64,000 nt of DNA, taken from Riptortus pedestris. Its lineage: Eukaryota > Arthropoda > Insecta > Hemiptera > Alydidae. This document shows positions 47,582-59,386 of the stretch, piece after piece. The stretch covers positions 127,777,001-127,841,000 of the forward strand of contig CM032228.1 in the NCBI GenBank assembly GCA_019009955.1, written 5' to 3'. Below the pieces are notes generated by a model. It saw only the letters and a list, made by a program, of their open reading frames with translations, was not told the DNA's origin and made no database searches. Numbering within the stretch: the stretch's first letter is position 1; each line of letters starts with the position of its first letter. The translations under genes were made by a program, and so were the position numbers.

Positions 47582-48393
47582 TATCTATCTATCTATATAT
47601 TTGTCTGTTACCGCTCTAGCGGTCGCAATTTTTGTTTAATCCTTACCAAACTTCATATTTAAGCGTTTTATGTAAAAAGAAAGATCAAGTTCGTTAACGG
47701 CTGAAATCGGACCAGTGGGAGGGGGGGTTTAGAGTGGAGGATTTTCGAAAATTCGAAATATCTCCGTTACTATACGTCGGATCGAAAAATTATACAGAAT
47801 CAATCTTATTATAAATTAAATTTACTATAAATATTATTATATACATTTATTCTCTATCTTGAATATTAACCGAGATATTTGCATTTTTCAGTTTTCACCA
47901 AACCGCCACTTCTACACATGTTACGTAAACAATACTCTGATACATAATAAATCACATTATTGGAAGTTTAAATACCAAAAATTGTATTCAAGAGACCTTT
48001 ATTATACGAGATACATGCAAATATGCACTGGTGACTCCCCCCCCCCATCTTAAAGTTTTGGACTACTAAAATTTTATTGATTGAGATAACAATTATTCTG
48101 ACTCATTATTAATTACTGTACTAGATATAGCAAATAGTTCTCAATAAAATTAATGTGTTATATTCTGATATATTTCAGTAATTGTTTTTCTTTCCAGTGT
48201 AAGGCGGGACCCGTTTGTTTACATTTCTAACCTAACGCTTCCTGTCGGCAGGCTATTGAAATTGGATGAAACATTTCTTATTTCCGTTTGTATTTATTCA
48301 CGGTGTTGTGTTAGCAGTATGTATATTTATCTATTACTAAACTTCACGAGGGAAATCTGCTTAGTTTACGCAGCCCCTGCGTGACGGACTTTT
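47373..48393 (+). mobile_element. Family A element, best full-length reference copy (about 1.02 kb)
   Basis: It starts TTTTAGCAGATTTCCCTTGA, GGGAAATCAGCTATTGAGG; then CATCGATCCTACCTAGTAGA, an interrupted (TA)n at 47499-47600, TTTGTCTGTTACCGCTCTAG, GGACCAGTGGGAGGGGGGGT, TCTATCTTGAATATTAACCG, a C(9) run at 48041, and the right third with GGCGGGACCCGTTTGTTTAC, CTTCCTGTCGGCAGGCTATT; it ends GAGGGAAATCTGCTTAGTTT, ACGCAGCCCCTGCGT and GACGGACTTTT. It has no coding capacity. The subterminal inverted AGCAGATTTCCC plus a 3' hairpin is the layout of Helentron-derived non-autonomous elements; family identity is inferred. Confidence 0.85.
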
Positions 48394-49302
48394 ATTGAAA
48401 TGAGGTAACAAAGGTAGGTAGAGGGTGTTAGGATGGGAGAAACATAGAGGAGCGGTCATTAAGCTATTATATATTTTGTATGACTTGGAGTCTTATTTTG
48501 TTTCTCTGTTTTCTAATTAATTTTGTTGTAATTTTAGATTTTTAAGGGTATTTAAAAACTTGGAGATTTATTTTGTTTACCTGCATCATAATTTATGGCT
48601 GTTTGTTTTTGGATTTAAGTGTACTGAATTTGCTTCGGCCGGGAAACTATTGAAGCAGTAACACGTTCAGTCTGATGGTCATGGGTCCCTTCCCGCCCAG
48701 GCTCATGACTCGCTAGGCGCGTCATCTCTCAGCTTCTACCAGCTCTCCTCGCCCTTATCCCCTAGCTATTGCCATCAAATTTTCCACCAGCCCTCTGTAT
48801 ACTATCAGCTTCCTTACAGTGCAATTCGTTAGTAGTTTTTTTTGCTTTCTTCAGCCCAAGTGAGAAGTGAACCATAGCGTTTTTGCTGGTGATTGTTATT
48901 TGTTGTATCATCTGTTCAACCATGTTCTAGGTTAGCACATAAATATTAAAAATTTTAAATATGGTATTTTATTTTATTTTGTTGGTAATGATTTATTTTT
49001 TGGCAATTATTTTAATAGTTTTGTAAATATACTTAGAATACTTATAGGTATAATAAGGGTATTAGATTTAAACTTCTTTAAAATTTTTGCATATAATTAA
49101 TCATTTGGCCTATTTTAAAAATAAATTAGTATAAATTGTAAAATTAAAAAAAAAAGAAAAAAAAGGAAAAAGAAACTTCGTGAGACGTATAATAAAAAGT
49201 ATTATACTATAATAAAAAATGTTTGAAATCAAGTGTGGTTTGAGTAGTCTTATATAGTCACTATACGCAAACCAACATCTTCGAAATGTACTCAACCACA
49301 AA

Positions 49303-50251
49303 AAAAAAGTCCGTCACGCAGGGGCTGCGTAAACTAAGCAGATTTCCCACGTGAAGTTTAGTAATAGATAAATATACATACTGGTAACACAACACCACCA
49401 TGAATAAATACAAACGGAAATAAGAAATGTTTCATCCAATTTCAATAAACTGCCGACAGGGAGCGTTAGGTTAGAAAAGTAACAAACGGGTCTGCACGCC
49501 TCACACCGGAAAGAAAAACAATTACTGAAATATATCAGAATATAACATATTAATTTTATTGAGAACTATTTACTGTATCTAGTACTGTACTAGAGACCTT
49601 ATTATGAGTCAGAATAATTTTTATCTCAATCAATCAAATTTTAGTAGTCCAAAACCTTAAGACGGGGGGGGGGGATCACCAGAACATTTTCTTGTATAAT
49701 AAAGGTCTCTTCAATACAATTTTTGGTATTTAAACTTCGAATAATGTAATTTATTATGTAGCAGAGTATTGTTTACGTAACATGAGTAGAAGTGCCGGTT
49801 TGCTGATGGCTGAAAACAAAAAATGCAAATATCTCGGTTAATGTTCAAGATATTGAATAAACGTATATGACAATATTTATAGTAGATTTTATTTGCAATA
49901 AGAATGATTCTATACACTTTTTCGATCCGACCTATGGTAACGGAGATATTTCGAATTTTCGAAAATCCTCCCCTCTAAACCCCCCCCTCCCCCTGGACCG
50001 ATTTCAGCCATTAACGAACTTGATCTGTCTTTTTACATAAAACGGTTAAATATCGAGTTTCGTAACGATTAAACGAAAATTGCGACCGCTAGAGTGGTAA
50101 CAGACAAATATATATATATACAGTTTTGAACGGACCTCATTTTCGTCATCTCCTGGGTAGGATCGATGGACATTTGAAGAAACATTTCGAAAATCGCGTC
50201 GTGAGTACAACCTCAATAGCTGATTTCCCTTAAGGGAAGTCTGCTAAAATA
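49303..50251 (-). mobile_element. Family A element, full length, reversed partner of the 47.4-kb copy
   Basis: AAAAAAGTCCGTCACGCAGG at the left, GGTCTGCACGCCTCACACCG, a G(10) run at 49663, TCTCGGTTAATGTTCAAGAT, a very short (TA)n (50108-50119) and CCTTAAGGGAAGTCTGCTAA at the right. It is closely similar to 47373-48393 over the full length, so the two form ~1-kb inverted repeats with 910 bp between them. It was probably the more recently active subfamily. Confidence 0.88.
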
Positions 50252-50496
50252 GAAGAAAAACACGTCGTGACTAACAATAATGCAGATGTACCGCACCACT
50301 CAGCTGATAATATCGATACATTAAAATGACGTGCAGTGTGAAAATTACCTACAAAATTTCAAGTTTTGAAAAATCAATGCCAGAAGAAGCTTAGCTACAT
50401 CTATATCTTATCGATTTGCTATTTTTTAAATATTTGATAAATATTCCGTGTAAATTTCTTATCTCTGTTTTCTTATTAACATCATATTGTTTGTTT

Positions 50497-50790
50497 TAGC
50501 AGATTTCCCTTAAGGGAAATCAGATATTGAGGTTGGACATAATATTCGACAATAATCATCAATCCTACCTAATAGGTGACGAAAATGAGGTCCATTCAAA
50601 ATGATGTATATCTATTTGGCTGTTACCGCTCTAGTGGGCGAAATTTCGGTTTGATAGTTACCAACTTCCATATATAAGCGTTTTATGTAAAAATAAAGAT
50701 CAAGTTCGTTTATGGCTGAAGACAGACCAGTGGGGGTTAGAGGGAGGATTAGGAGATATCTAGATTATTATACGTCAAATTGAAAATTAA
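50497..50790 (+). mobile_element. Family A element, short forward copy
   Basis: TTTTAGCAGATTTCCCTTAA, GGGAAATCAGATATTGAGG, AATGAGGTCCATTCAAAATG, CTGTTACCGCTCTAGTGGGC and AGATCAAGTTCGTTTATGGC in order, with almost no (TA)n. The right end is lost after GGAGATATCTAGATTATTAT. Confidence 0.75.
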
Positions 50791-51131
50791 GTCTGGATTA
50801 TATTTAATTGGTCATTTATCTTATATTTTTGTAATCTTGGGCTTTTATCTATTTTTTCTATGAACACAAAAGTGACTCAATCATCTTTATATTTCGTGAT
50901 CTGGCTTAAATTCCCCACATACTCTTCCAATTGACATTTCATGCGTCACATGTAAAACTGTATCATGACTATAGAGGAAGACCATCTTTCGTAATGTTAT
51001 AGAAATAAAAGGATTCTTTAGTGCTTCTGTTAATCCAATCTTGATATAAGAACGGAAAACCATTTTAACGTCATTGATGGACTACAAGAATTCATAACAT
51101 AAGTTCGATAATATTTCTTCAATCATCACTT

Positions 51132-51374
51132 TACTCAGGGGCTCAGGTTAGCCATGCGAGTTAAAGCGTTAACCTTTATCTCACATGGTAAACCTAGAGT
51201 GGCGAGTTCGATTCTTGCCTGGGCAAAGGAAATTATTTAGTGACGAAATTCATTAAATAACGTCCTAAAATCCCACCCTGGCTAGAAAAGGGTGGTAACC
51301 TGTAGATAACCCGTCCCGATTAGCCTAAGTTGCAAAAAGTGGACGTTAATAAATAATAATAATAATAATAATCA
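51132..51374 (+). mobile_element. tRNA-derived SINE, full-length reference copy
   Basis: The head GGCTCAGGTTAGCCATGCGA, GTTAAAGCG resembles a tRNA with an A-box-like start, and GAGTTCGATTCTTGCC is a good pol III B box. The body is CCCACCCTGGCTAGAAAAGG, CCCGTCCCGATTAGCC, and the tail GTGGACGTTAATAAATAATA runs into (AAT)n. About 240 bp, no coding. Confidence 0.85.
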
Positions 51375-51489
51375 CTTTACTCTTCTTGGGTATAACAAGT
51401 GGCTCAGGGAATACCTATGAGTTATAAGATTAAAATGATGGGATTACTTAGTGCATAAATTAATCCAATATTTAGATATCATTCAACAT

Positions 51490-51735
51490 TTAACCCGTTA
51501 ACAACAGGAGGTAACAAAATAAACAACGCTTGTAATGTATACATTTACCGAAAAACCAATAGGAAACGAAATACCTCGAGTTTCGATCTCCGCCCTCCCC
51601 AACAATCTCCACTCCTATTAGTCTTTAAGTATATTAATATAGCCTGATGTCTAAGATGGGTTACTGGTAATACTAATGCAAAGTTTCATCTAATTCTGTT
51701 CCGTTTAGGTGTGAATCGCTAACAAACAAACGGAA
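51490..51735 (-). mobile_element. Family B fragment, reversed
   Basis: AACAAAATAAACAACGCTTG, CCGAAAAACCAATAGGAAAC and GTGAATCGCTAACAAACAAA are inverted family B modules, diverged; it is directly followed by a family A left end at about 51745. Confidence 0.6.
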
Positions 51736-52025
51736 ACCCAAACCAAAAGGTTCATCACGCTGTGGCGCCGTAAACTTAGTCGATTTCCCACGTGAACTTT
51801 TACAGTAGATCAATCTACATACTAGTAATACTTAACACTATCATAAATATTAATTGATTAAATAAAAGCGGTATGAGAAATCTTTCAGTCCATTACAAGG
51901 TTATAACCTCTACAACGTAGCGCGTCTGAATTGTAAATAACCAACCTCGCAGAGATGAATAGATAGGTAGAAATATTCTAGTCCGGTAATAAAAACAATT
52001 AATAAAATATAACTGGATATAACAT

Positions 52026-52273
52026 TGAGAGGATTTCGGCTATCTCCTCCAGCGGTTGGAATGTTTGTTGGTTAGCAAATTTTCGATGGAAATTCGTCCA
52101 TCTTCGTCAGGCAATAAATTTGATTATTTTATCAACAAATAAAATTTATTGTCTGACGTTGATGACGCATTTCAATCGAAAATTTGCAAACCAAGAAACA
52201 TTCCAACCGCTGGAGCAGATAGCCGAAGTCCTCTCAATGAAAATACTTCCCAGCTATGCAGCCTCAAAAATGA
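52026..52273. mobile_element. 248-bp foldback element with 9-bp target duplication
   Basis: The left arm GAGAGGATTTCGGCTATCTC, CAGCGGTTGGAATGTTTGTT and the right arm AACATTCCAACCGCTGGAGC, AGATAGCCGAAGTCCTCTC pair over about 100 bases with a small loop (around 52130). Both sides carry ATATAACAT (52017-52025 and 52274-52282), and the flanks join into a normal family A sequence. Class unknown: the hairpin arms suggest a foldback DNA element. Confidence 0.8.
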
Positions 52274-52315
52274 ATATAACATATCAAGTTTATTGAAAAA
52301 TATTTAATATATTTA

Positions 52316-52377
<62 letters not shown>

Positions 52378-52920
52378 CACACACACATATAGCTAATATA
52401 TATTAGCTAGTGCTGTAATTTATAATGAATCCAAATAATTTTTATCTCAATCACTCAAATTTTAGTAATCCAAGAACAAAAGAAGGGGAGGGGCAACAGA
52501 ATGTATTTACATATATTCCACAGAGTAAAAGTTCATTGAACAATATTTGGTATTTAACCTTGTAAGTGGTTCATGATATAACAGCTTACTCTTAATAAGA
52601 CTTGAGTAGAACTGAAGACAGTAAACAATAAAATCCAAATAGCTCGATTAATATTCAATTTAGAGAAAACATGTATATAACAACATTTATAGAACATTCA
52701 ATTTTTAATAAGAATGGATCTACACAGTTTTTCGATCCGACGTATGGTAACAGAGATATTTCGAATTTTCAAAATTCCCCCTCTACACCCCTCCCCCCTC
52801 CCTCTCGTTGGTCGGATTTCAGCCATTAACGAACTTGATCTTTCTTTTTACATAAAACGATTAGTTATCAAGTTTGGTAACGATCAAACGAAAATTTCGA
52901 CCGGTAGAACGTGAAAAGAC

Positions 52921-52941
52921 AGACACACACACGCGCGCGCG

Positions 52942-52983
<42 letters not shown>

Positions 52984-52984
52984 C
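52921..52984. repeat. (GC)n(CA)n(TA)n microsatellite inside a family A copy
   Basis: GACACACACACGCGCGCG then CA repeats, then TA repeats, sitting exactly where other family A copies have (TA)n. Confidence 0.95.
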
Positions 52985-53084
52985 ATAATTTTGAACGGGC
53001 CGTATTTTCGTCATCTCCTGGGTAGGATCGATGGAGATTTGAAGAAATGTTTCAAAAATATCGTGATGAGTACGACCTCTGCTA

Positions 53085-53175
53085 AAACTGTTGGTTCAGT
53101 TCCACGTGAAACGTAAAATTGTAGTGAAATTTCCAGAAATGGTCAATGTACAAACAGAGGTTACAGTTATATATA
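53085..53175 (-). mobile_element. Family B 5'-end fragment, reversed
   Basis: Ninety bases ending CAATGTACAAACAGAGGTTACAG match the inverted 5' end of family B. They abut the end of the family A copy at 51745-53080. Confidence 0.6.
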
Positions 53176-53784
53176 TATTTGCATGACACAGGGATATATT
53201 TTCATTATGTCTTTTATAATCAGTGCTTTAGAATTTCTCTTTTTTTTTTTAATTTCTGCTGTTGTATTGTAAATATAAATAATAAAATATTTAAATATTA
53301 AAACTTGGAGTTTTATTTTGCTTATTTGTTTTATAATTGTTGCTGTTGGCATAAGCACCTGAAGGATTTTCATTGTATTTGCATAAAAATGAGATTCTTT
53401 GTTTATCTATTTTGTAATTTATAATGCATGATTATTGGTAAATTTTGTGAGTGCTGAGTTGTCTATACTTTCTTTTATATTTGTATGTTTGTGCAAGTCA
53501 GCTTTAATATATTTTTTATTGCCCCTTTGAAAATTTCGTTACGAGCAAGTGCCCAGCAAGATACCTATTAAATGATGTCTTTAATTTCGTCATGAGGAAG
53601 AGGGCCTTAGAGTTTTATGTGAGCAACAGAGTTATTTGCTTTTAGCAGCGAAATCAAATACTGATTTAAATAACGGAATATAAATATGAAGTTCCTTCAA
53701 TTTGATTTAATTATCGTGAACTGTATAATTCTCGCATCAACTAATAAATATATGGCCTTGTATTGCCAACAGATTGTTATTTGT
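53176..53784. other. Upstream of GMC gene, nothing recognised
   Basis: AT-rich, with a T(10) run at 53241 and no frame of interest. It may contain the promoter of the GMC gene or an untranslated exon, but no signal is clear. Confidence 0.4.
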
Positions 53785-54310
53785 CGAAATTATATAGAAA
53801 AAAAGTTACTTTAAATAACAAAATAAATAAATTTTGTAGTATGCATGTTTGAAAAAAAATGAATAGGAGAAGAACTGTCCCGACTTTTAATTCTGACCTT
53901 CCCTATAACCCCACTGTTCTTCAATGCACAAATGAAGTTAATGAACAACCCCCACTCCAGTTCGTCTCTAAAAATGTTAATACTACTTATAATCAAGCAG
54001 GAGTTGATGCTAACTCACATTACTTTAGTTGTTTGTTGCTCTATAAAATTATTGTCCTGCTTTAGTGTTAATTGTTCATATTGCATTATGAGACATATAC
54101 AAAAGTTACTTTAAATATCAAAGTAAACATCTTTGTTATGTGAACCTTCGCCAAAACATCACTAAGAATACAAATACCAAGTTTCATAAAATTTGTTTGT
54201 CATTTAGGCGTGAAAAGCAAACAAACATATACCAAATCCAAAAATTGTTGATATGGTTTTAATTCATTCATGAAGTTTTGAGGAAGAAAATCATTTTTTA
54301 CAGGCAAAAG
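53785..54310 (-). mobile_element. Family B fragment, reversed, upstream of the GMC gene
   Basis: TTACTTTAAATAACAAAATA, CAACCCCCACTCCAGTTCGT, GCGTGAAAAGCAAACAAACA and TGAGGAAGAAAATCATTTTT are decayed inverted family B modules. The fragment ends only about 50 bases before the GMC exon 1, so it may form part of the 5' untranslated region or the upstream intron. Confidence 0.6.
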
Positions 54311-54363
54311 TACAGTGTGCGTGTATCCGTATTCATACATTATATTAAAGTGTGGAATTACAG

Positions 54364-54580
54364 GTGTTGGGAATTATGAGTAGTGTGGCAAGCAATGCAT
54401 TGGCAGGTGCAGTATCTGCAGCTTCAAACGTAGCATGGTTCGCACCTCTCCTCGCAGCTGCCATTGCCTACTTCCAATATGAAGAGCTAGATCCAGAAGC
54501 AAAACTAGCAGATGTAGACCTTGACACTAGCAATATCCTCCCGTACTACGATTTTATAGTAGTAGGTGGAGGATCTGCAG
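54364..54580 (+). CDS. GMC oxidoreductase exon 1 (first visible coding exon)
   Basis: The likely start is the ATG at 54376 (MSSVASNALAG...), which precedes a hydrophobic stretch (WFAPLLAAAIAYF) fitting a signal peptide or signal anchor. An upstream in-frame ATG at 54352 is possible, but ATTACAG just before 54364 may be an acceptor, which would make 54364-54375 untranslated. The exon then reads LDPEAKLADVDLD and YDFIVVGGGSAG, the dinucleotide-binding motif. The donor GTAATC at 54581 is in phase 1, splitting the last glycine codon. Confidence 0.88.
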
Positions 54581-55064
54581 GTAATCACCTTAATTTATAC
54601 CTTAATTGTTTTAGATGTGGGTGCCACATGACTTCCTTGTATTAAATTAAATGAACAAAACGTTCGGTTGCAATTCATTTCGAATTGTTTGAAGTAAGAG
54701 GTCCTATAAAATTTGCAGTAGATCTAAAATTCCCCGAGAAATTCGAGTTTGTTATTTATTTGTGTACCGCTTTAAGGGGGGGGGGGGGTTAGACGAGGGA
54801 GAAAAAAAAATCAAAGTTCTCTGAACGTATTAGAAATTTAAAAAAAACTTCTATTGGGCATTTTTTCTTGCTCGCCAAAATATCTATAAATAATATTATA
54901 TAATATGAAATTTTCCGATATTACTTTCAAATGAAATAATTGTAAATGCTATGCAACCAAGCATTTTGTTTATTACAATAGGAGTACAAAGAAGTCGTGT
55001 GGTGACCACATTAGATTTTTTTTTTTTTTATAAAATATTAATTGGTCATATGGATATTGTGTAC

Positions 55065-55484
55065 CCATTCGAAGTGTGGCAGCAATGTAGGAGGCACCTA
55101 GCCGTGAGGCCATAATCCAGCCAACGCTTCTCTGGTGACTGAGGATTCGCTACGATGGTTTAGCGATCCTATGGAAGGGACAGTCTCCTACTAACCAGCT
55201 CCCACACGAAGAGCACATGCCCAGTTTCGTGGCCTGTATGTCCTCGGGCTTTGACCACTACGTCTATGACCGGCAGTGAAGGCAAGCCTCCACTCCGGAC
55301 TCCACCCAGCCCGTAGTTCACATTGAGTATGCCGCTAGAACTTACCCCATTAAGGCCGGAGTGATCCCCGGCCCGGAACAGCAAAGCCGACTAAGGACCT
55401 ACTGTTCCTACGGTTCCCCTACCCAAGAGCTACACAGCGGGACCTTACTGCTGCCCTTGGGGAGGGCCGGCGCCGTCCCGGGTC
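55065..55484 (-). repeat. Repeat C copy 3 in GMC intron 1
   Basis: AGGCACCTAGCCGTGAGGCC, TGAGGATTCGCTACGATGGT, TCTATGACCGGCAGTGAAGG, AGGCCGGAGTGATCCCCGGC and TGGGGAGGGCCGGCGCCGTC: same extent as the other copies, so both ends are natural boundaries. Both sides are preceded by the phrase TATGGACA/ATATGGATATTG, perhaps a weak duplication. Confidence 0.82.
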
Positions 55485-57939
55485 ATATGGACAGCTGAGA
55501 GACATAGTGCTGTAAGTCAAAAGAGATTTCTTGTAAATTATGAAGGGGTTGCTATTGGTCCTATAGAAAAATCAGTGGCCATGGAGAGTATCTTCATTGA
55601 CATTTTTTAATGGTGTAGATACTAAATTTACCTTTTATTTTGTTTTAATTAATTTTATTTATATTAAATTTACCTTTGAAACTAAACAAGAACTTTTATT
55701 ATAATCTTTGTGTTTTCTTTTAGAGAAACACAGACTTACACCACTATGTTTCACAGCCATCCATATAGTCTTAAGTATAACACCTTTTATAATATTTTAC
55801 GTTTTTTGATCGTTTCTATGGGCATTTTGGTGGAAACAAATGAATTAAAGGAGAGGGACAAAGGGATACTGAGAGAGTGCTAGTGTGGATGTCTTACAAA
55901 ACACCACCTCTCTTTTAGTCAAGAGCATATGGGTATAATGTTGATCCGTGTCATCACTTCATCGACATTTGGCAGGCATATAACAGTCTATACACGCTAA
56001 GGCTTTTGGAGGAATTGCAAACAGTTGAAATGCCTAGGGAGCTGATATAGACGAGGATGACTCTGGAAGATGGCCAGGACATTTTGAGAGAATGAAATCT
56101 GTCAGGCTACCAAAGAAATGATATGGTATATCATCAGGAAGCAGAAAAAAGAGGTTCTTTTAAAAAACGGTGGCTTAATGAAAGCTAGAATAAATAATGA
56201 AGAGGATTTTCTGTAAATTGTTTTCTTCAGGGACTCAACAATTTGTAGCAATTTCTGTAACCTGTCTATACCGTACTCTTCACCAAAGAGTCCTTAATCT
56301 CTTGGTTATAGGCTGGCGGTAGGCAAGATACTTAAGGGGTTACCATGATGCTATACATCATAGGCAAGGGACTGCATTATGATGCTGGGTTCTATTATTG
56401 TACGGATAATACAAATAGGAAATATTATGAATTTCATTTCAAGAATGCATGAGCTCTATGCAAAAACGCGTCCATGGGATTACCCTAGTTAGTAAGTCTA
56501 AATATTAAATATCTTGACCATATCTTACCCGTAGCTGCGAAAAATATGTTACTGCTAAGGAAACTGAAGCCTTCAAAGATAGCTCGCAATGTATAAATAG
56601 CGTAATGAGTGGTAGGGAAAAAAGGGGGCTAATTAGTTTCATTTTTGATCTTGAGAATATCATTACAACTCATTATGCAAACACTAATTCGATATAGTTT
56701 TGATAAATCATAATATTTCTAATTCAACTGCTTATAATAGGGCTTAATACTAAATGTGTCATTTGACGTGAATGTATTTTAGGTTGTATTCGAAATGTCA
56801 TTACTTGTGCATAGTGTGCCGTAGCAAAAGAATTGGTTTATCTCAATTGAAGTATTTGGCTTTCTATAACACAACCCAAGAGTTGGCTCAACTTCAATGA
56901 TCATTGTTGCATGGTCATTCATCATGGAACAAGTGGACGGCGCTGAAAGTGCAGAAAGAGAAATTAAAAAAAAAATATTAAAAAATTAAATTGGCAAAAG
57001 TCATTTATAATCATTCAGATCAAGCTCACCGAATTCAAGAGTTTTGCGGAAGCTGGCAATTTCTTGAATTCCAAAACTTTTTCTTTCATATACCTCTATG
57101 AGAAAATTATCAATCTATGAAAGTTTTAGAACTTACCTATACAAAACCATATATATTAAAAGAAATATTATAACTCCATAGACAATGTATGAAAACTTCA
57201 GAGTTTGATACAAAAGCTGCCTGCCTATCTGTTATGTACAATTAGTGAAAGATAAAGAATCCTGAAGCGGTGCACTGAAGTCTCTACAGTAGTGAAAGCT
57301 CGAATGTTCTTATTGAAAAACCAGTTGTATAGAAAATAAGTATATAAACATAAACAAAGGAACACTACATTTATACATTAGGCTGTTATGGTATTTCTAT
57401 TAAGTCACTGATTGTTATCAGTGACCTAATTTATGTATAAATAGATTGTGAGATGGTTTCCAACGATGAGTTTAGAGACTTGTTATGTTGATTCAGGCTG
57501 TCATTGGTGAGAACGTATCCAATTACTGTAGTTTTTAGCTTCATACCATCATTCGTAGATAGGCTAAATCAAAGGAAGTTTCATATTTACCCTCCCAAAA
57601 AGTCAAAAATTCTTCATTGTTGAACACTTCATGTGGGCGAAAACTTTATTGATACTGTTTTGAAGGCATATCACTAGTAAACAACTCCTTCATTTACCAG
57701 AACATTCAAATTTTATAAAAATATATATTTAGATATTTAGAGACCTACTTAAATGCACGGATATTGTAACAACGCAATCTGCTGCAAAGGAGGCAGGGGG
57801 GGGGGGCTATCCCCCTCCTCTTCACGAGTACAAGAGCAAAACTTTGCGACCTGTGAAATGGGATTTATAATATTTCACAGTTTATTTTGGTTTAAAAAAA
57901 AGAGAATTAAAATATAATGCTGAATTTCCCTTTTAACAG
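55485..57939. other. GMC intron 1 (right part), nothing recognised
   Basis: Mixed sequence. 55850-56200 is less AT-rich and has phrases such as GAGGATGACTCTGGAAGATG that look like decayed coding DNA, but no domain can be read. A G(10) run occurs at 57796. The intron ends with TTTCCCTTTTAACAG. Confidence 0.5.
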
Positions 57940-58110
57940 GAGCAGTTATAGCAAACAGGCTCTCAGAAGTCGAGGCATGGAATATTCTTCTGTTGGAAGC
58001 AGGAGGAGATGAAACGGAAATATCTGACGTGCCGCTTCTTGCAGCATTTCTGCAACTAAGCAAATTGGATTGGCAGTATAAAACAGAGCCACAAGGAACT
58101 GCCTGTTTGG
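57940..58110 (+). CDS. GMC oxidoreductase exon 2
   Basis: After TTTTAACAG the frame continues [25 protein letters not shown], which is the second half of the FAD-binding fold, then [20 protein letters not shown], matching the family region 'P......l..t..dW.y.t.pq'. It ends TACLG at GTAAAA in phase 1, matching exon 3. The preceding 3.4-kb intron carries a copy of repeat C. Confidence 0.93.
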
Positions 58111-59386
58111 GTAAAAATTCTATTTTATTTCCTTGTTTATATTTAATCCTGTTATAAAATTACTTTTTTCGTTTACCGTCTCATAAATTCATTCATTTTA
58201 TTAAGAAATATTTTTGTTACTCGTCATTGACGAATTTCAACGTATATGGTTTCTTGTGGAAATATAAAGGTTATATTAACCGTACCAAGACATCACAACG
58301 TCATATCCATCACATAACACAAATGTCCTGCAACAGGCACAGTTCCTGTTCATCTATTCATTTGTTATATCCGTGAAGTAACAATTGACTAATAGACGAG
58401 TTGGATTGCATAACGTAAGCGCTCATAATTCCTAAATTCTCATTAAATTAATTTAAAATTACTGTTTTACGCGTGAAGATTGGAATGACTTCAGTCGAAT
58501 ATTGACGAAGATATTATCGGTCATGGGGTCAAACAAACGAAGGCCCCTGTCAAAATGATTGGTTTACAGTAGAAGTAGTAGGAAAAATTTTGATAAAATA
58601 TTTGACATCATTCATATTTAAAAACTTGGGTTCTCAAGGCTGCGTATGGGGGGGGGGCTTCATTCCATCCCAGTTCAACAAACATTGAATTACAATTTTA
58701 CCTGACCACTTTCGAAATTCCTAAAATTTTGTATCCTGGTAGTAGGTACTGAGAATAAGAAAAACAACAAATTTTAATTATTTATCTCAAACGGCTTTTT
58801 AAGTTTTGAAAAAAACACGCCCAAAACGATGGGCATGCTTTTTTGGAATAGCTCTAGAAGCTGTTTTAATTGAGATAGGAAGGTGAGAGAGGTGTCATTT
58901 TACTCTGTTAGTCTTGGCCTTACATATAACAAGTAACAAAAACAAGACCAAAATAAAGTTTTATTCTTTATTCTAATTAAATAAAAATATATAATAAATA
59001 ACAAACCTTTCTGTCGTAACAATTATGTAGTTACTACATAAGGTAATTGAACATTATAAATATTCATTGTCAGTACATTGTTTAAAAAGCAAGGCGTGTT
59101 TATTTATAGGACATTTGCTAGTTGCTAAACTATCATGTTATGGAGCTAAATTGATGTAGGTATGTCTCATTGTGTTATGTAGGCCTCATTTTCGTCATAA
59201 GCTGGGGGGCATCTAAAGAACGTTTCCATAATTGCGTCATGGAAAATTTTATCACGGCTGATTTACCATAAGGGAACTCCCAAAAAGGCTTCATATTTGA
59301 AGTATTATGAAAAAGTCATAAACTTTAACATTTATTTCTGACATTTTGATCCGCCAACAATGTATCTGTTGTTGTTGTTGTTCAAG
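58111..59386. other. GMC intron 2, nothing recognised except a family A trace
   Basis: A G(9) run at 58649 and a decayed piece at 59180-59285 (AGGCCTCATTTTCGTCATAA, GGCTGATTTACCATAAGGGA) that matches the family A left end inverted. A (GTT)n run precedes the exon 3 acceptor. Confidence 0.5.

Larger units (their letters stand above)
51745..53080 (-). mobile_element. Family A element, reversed, long, carrying two nested insertions/expansions
   Basis: Left end AGGTTCATCACGCTGTGGCG, AGTCGATTTCCCACGTG; right end TCTGCTAAAACTG after TACGACC. It contains a 248-bp foldback element (52026-52273), a 52-bp (TA)n with short CA run (52322-52390) and a second microsatellite (GC)n(CA)n(TA)n at 52921-52984 at the normal family position. 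Confidence 0.75.

Noticed and set aside
51132..51220. Functional tRNA gene
   Set aside because: The B box is good, but no cloverleaf with proper acceptor and anticodon stems can be drawn, and the same head recurs in dispersed copies with a common tail, i.e. a SINE.
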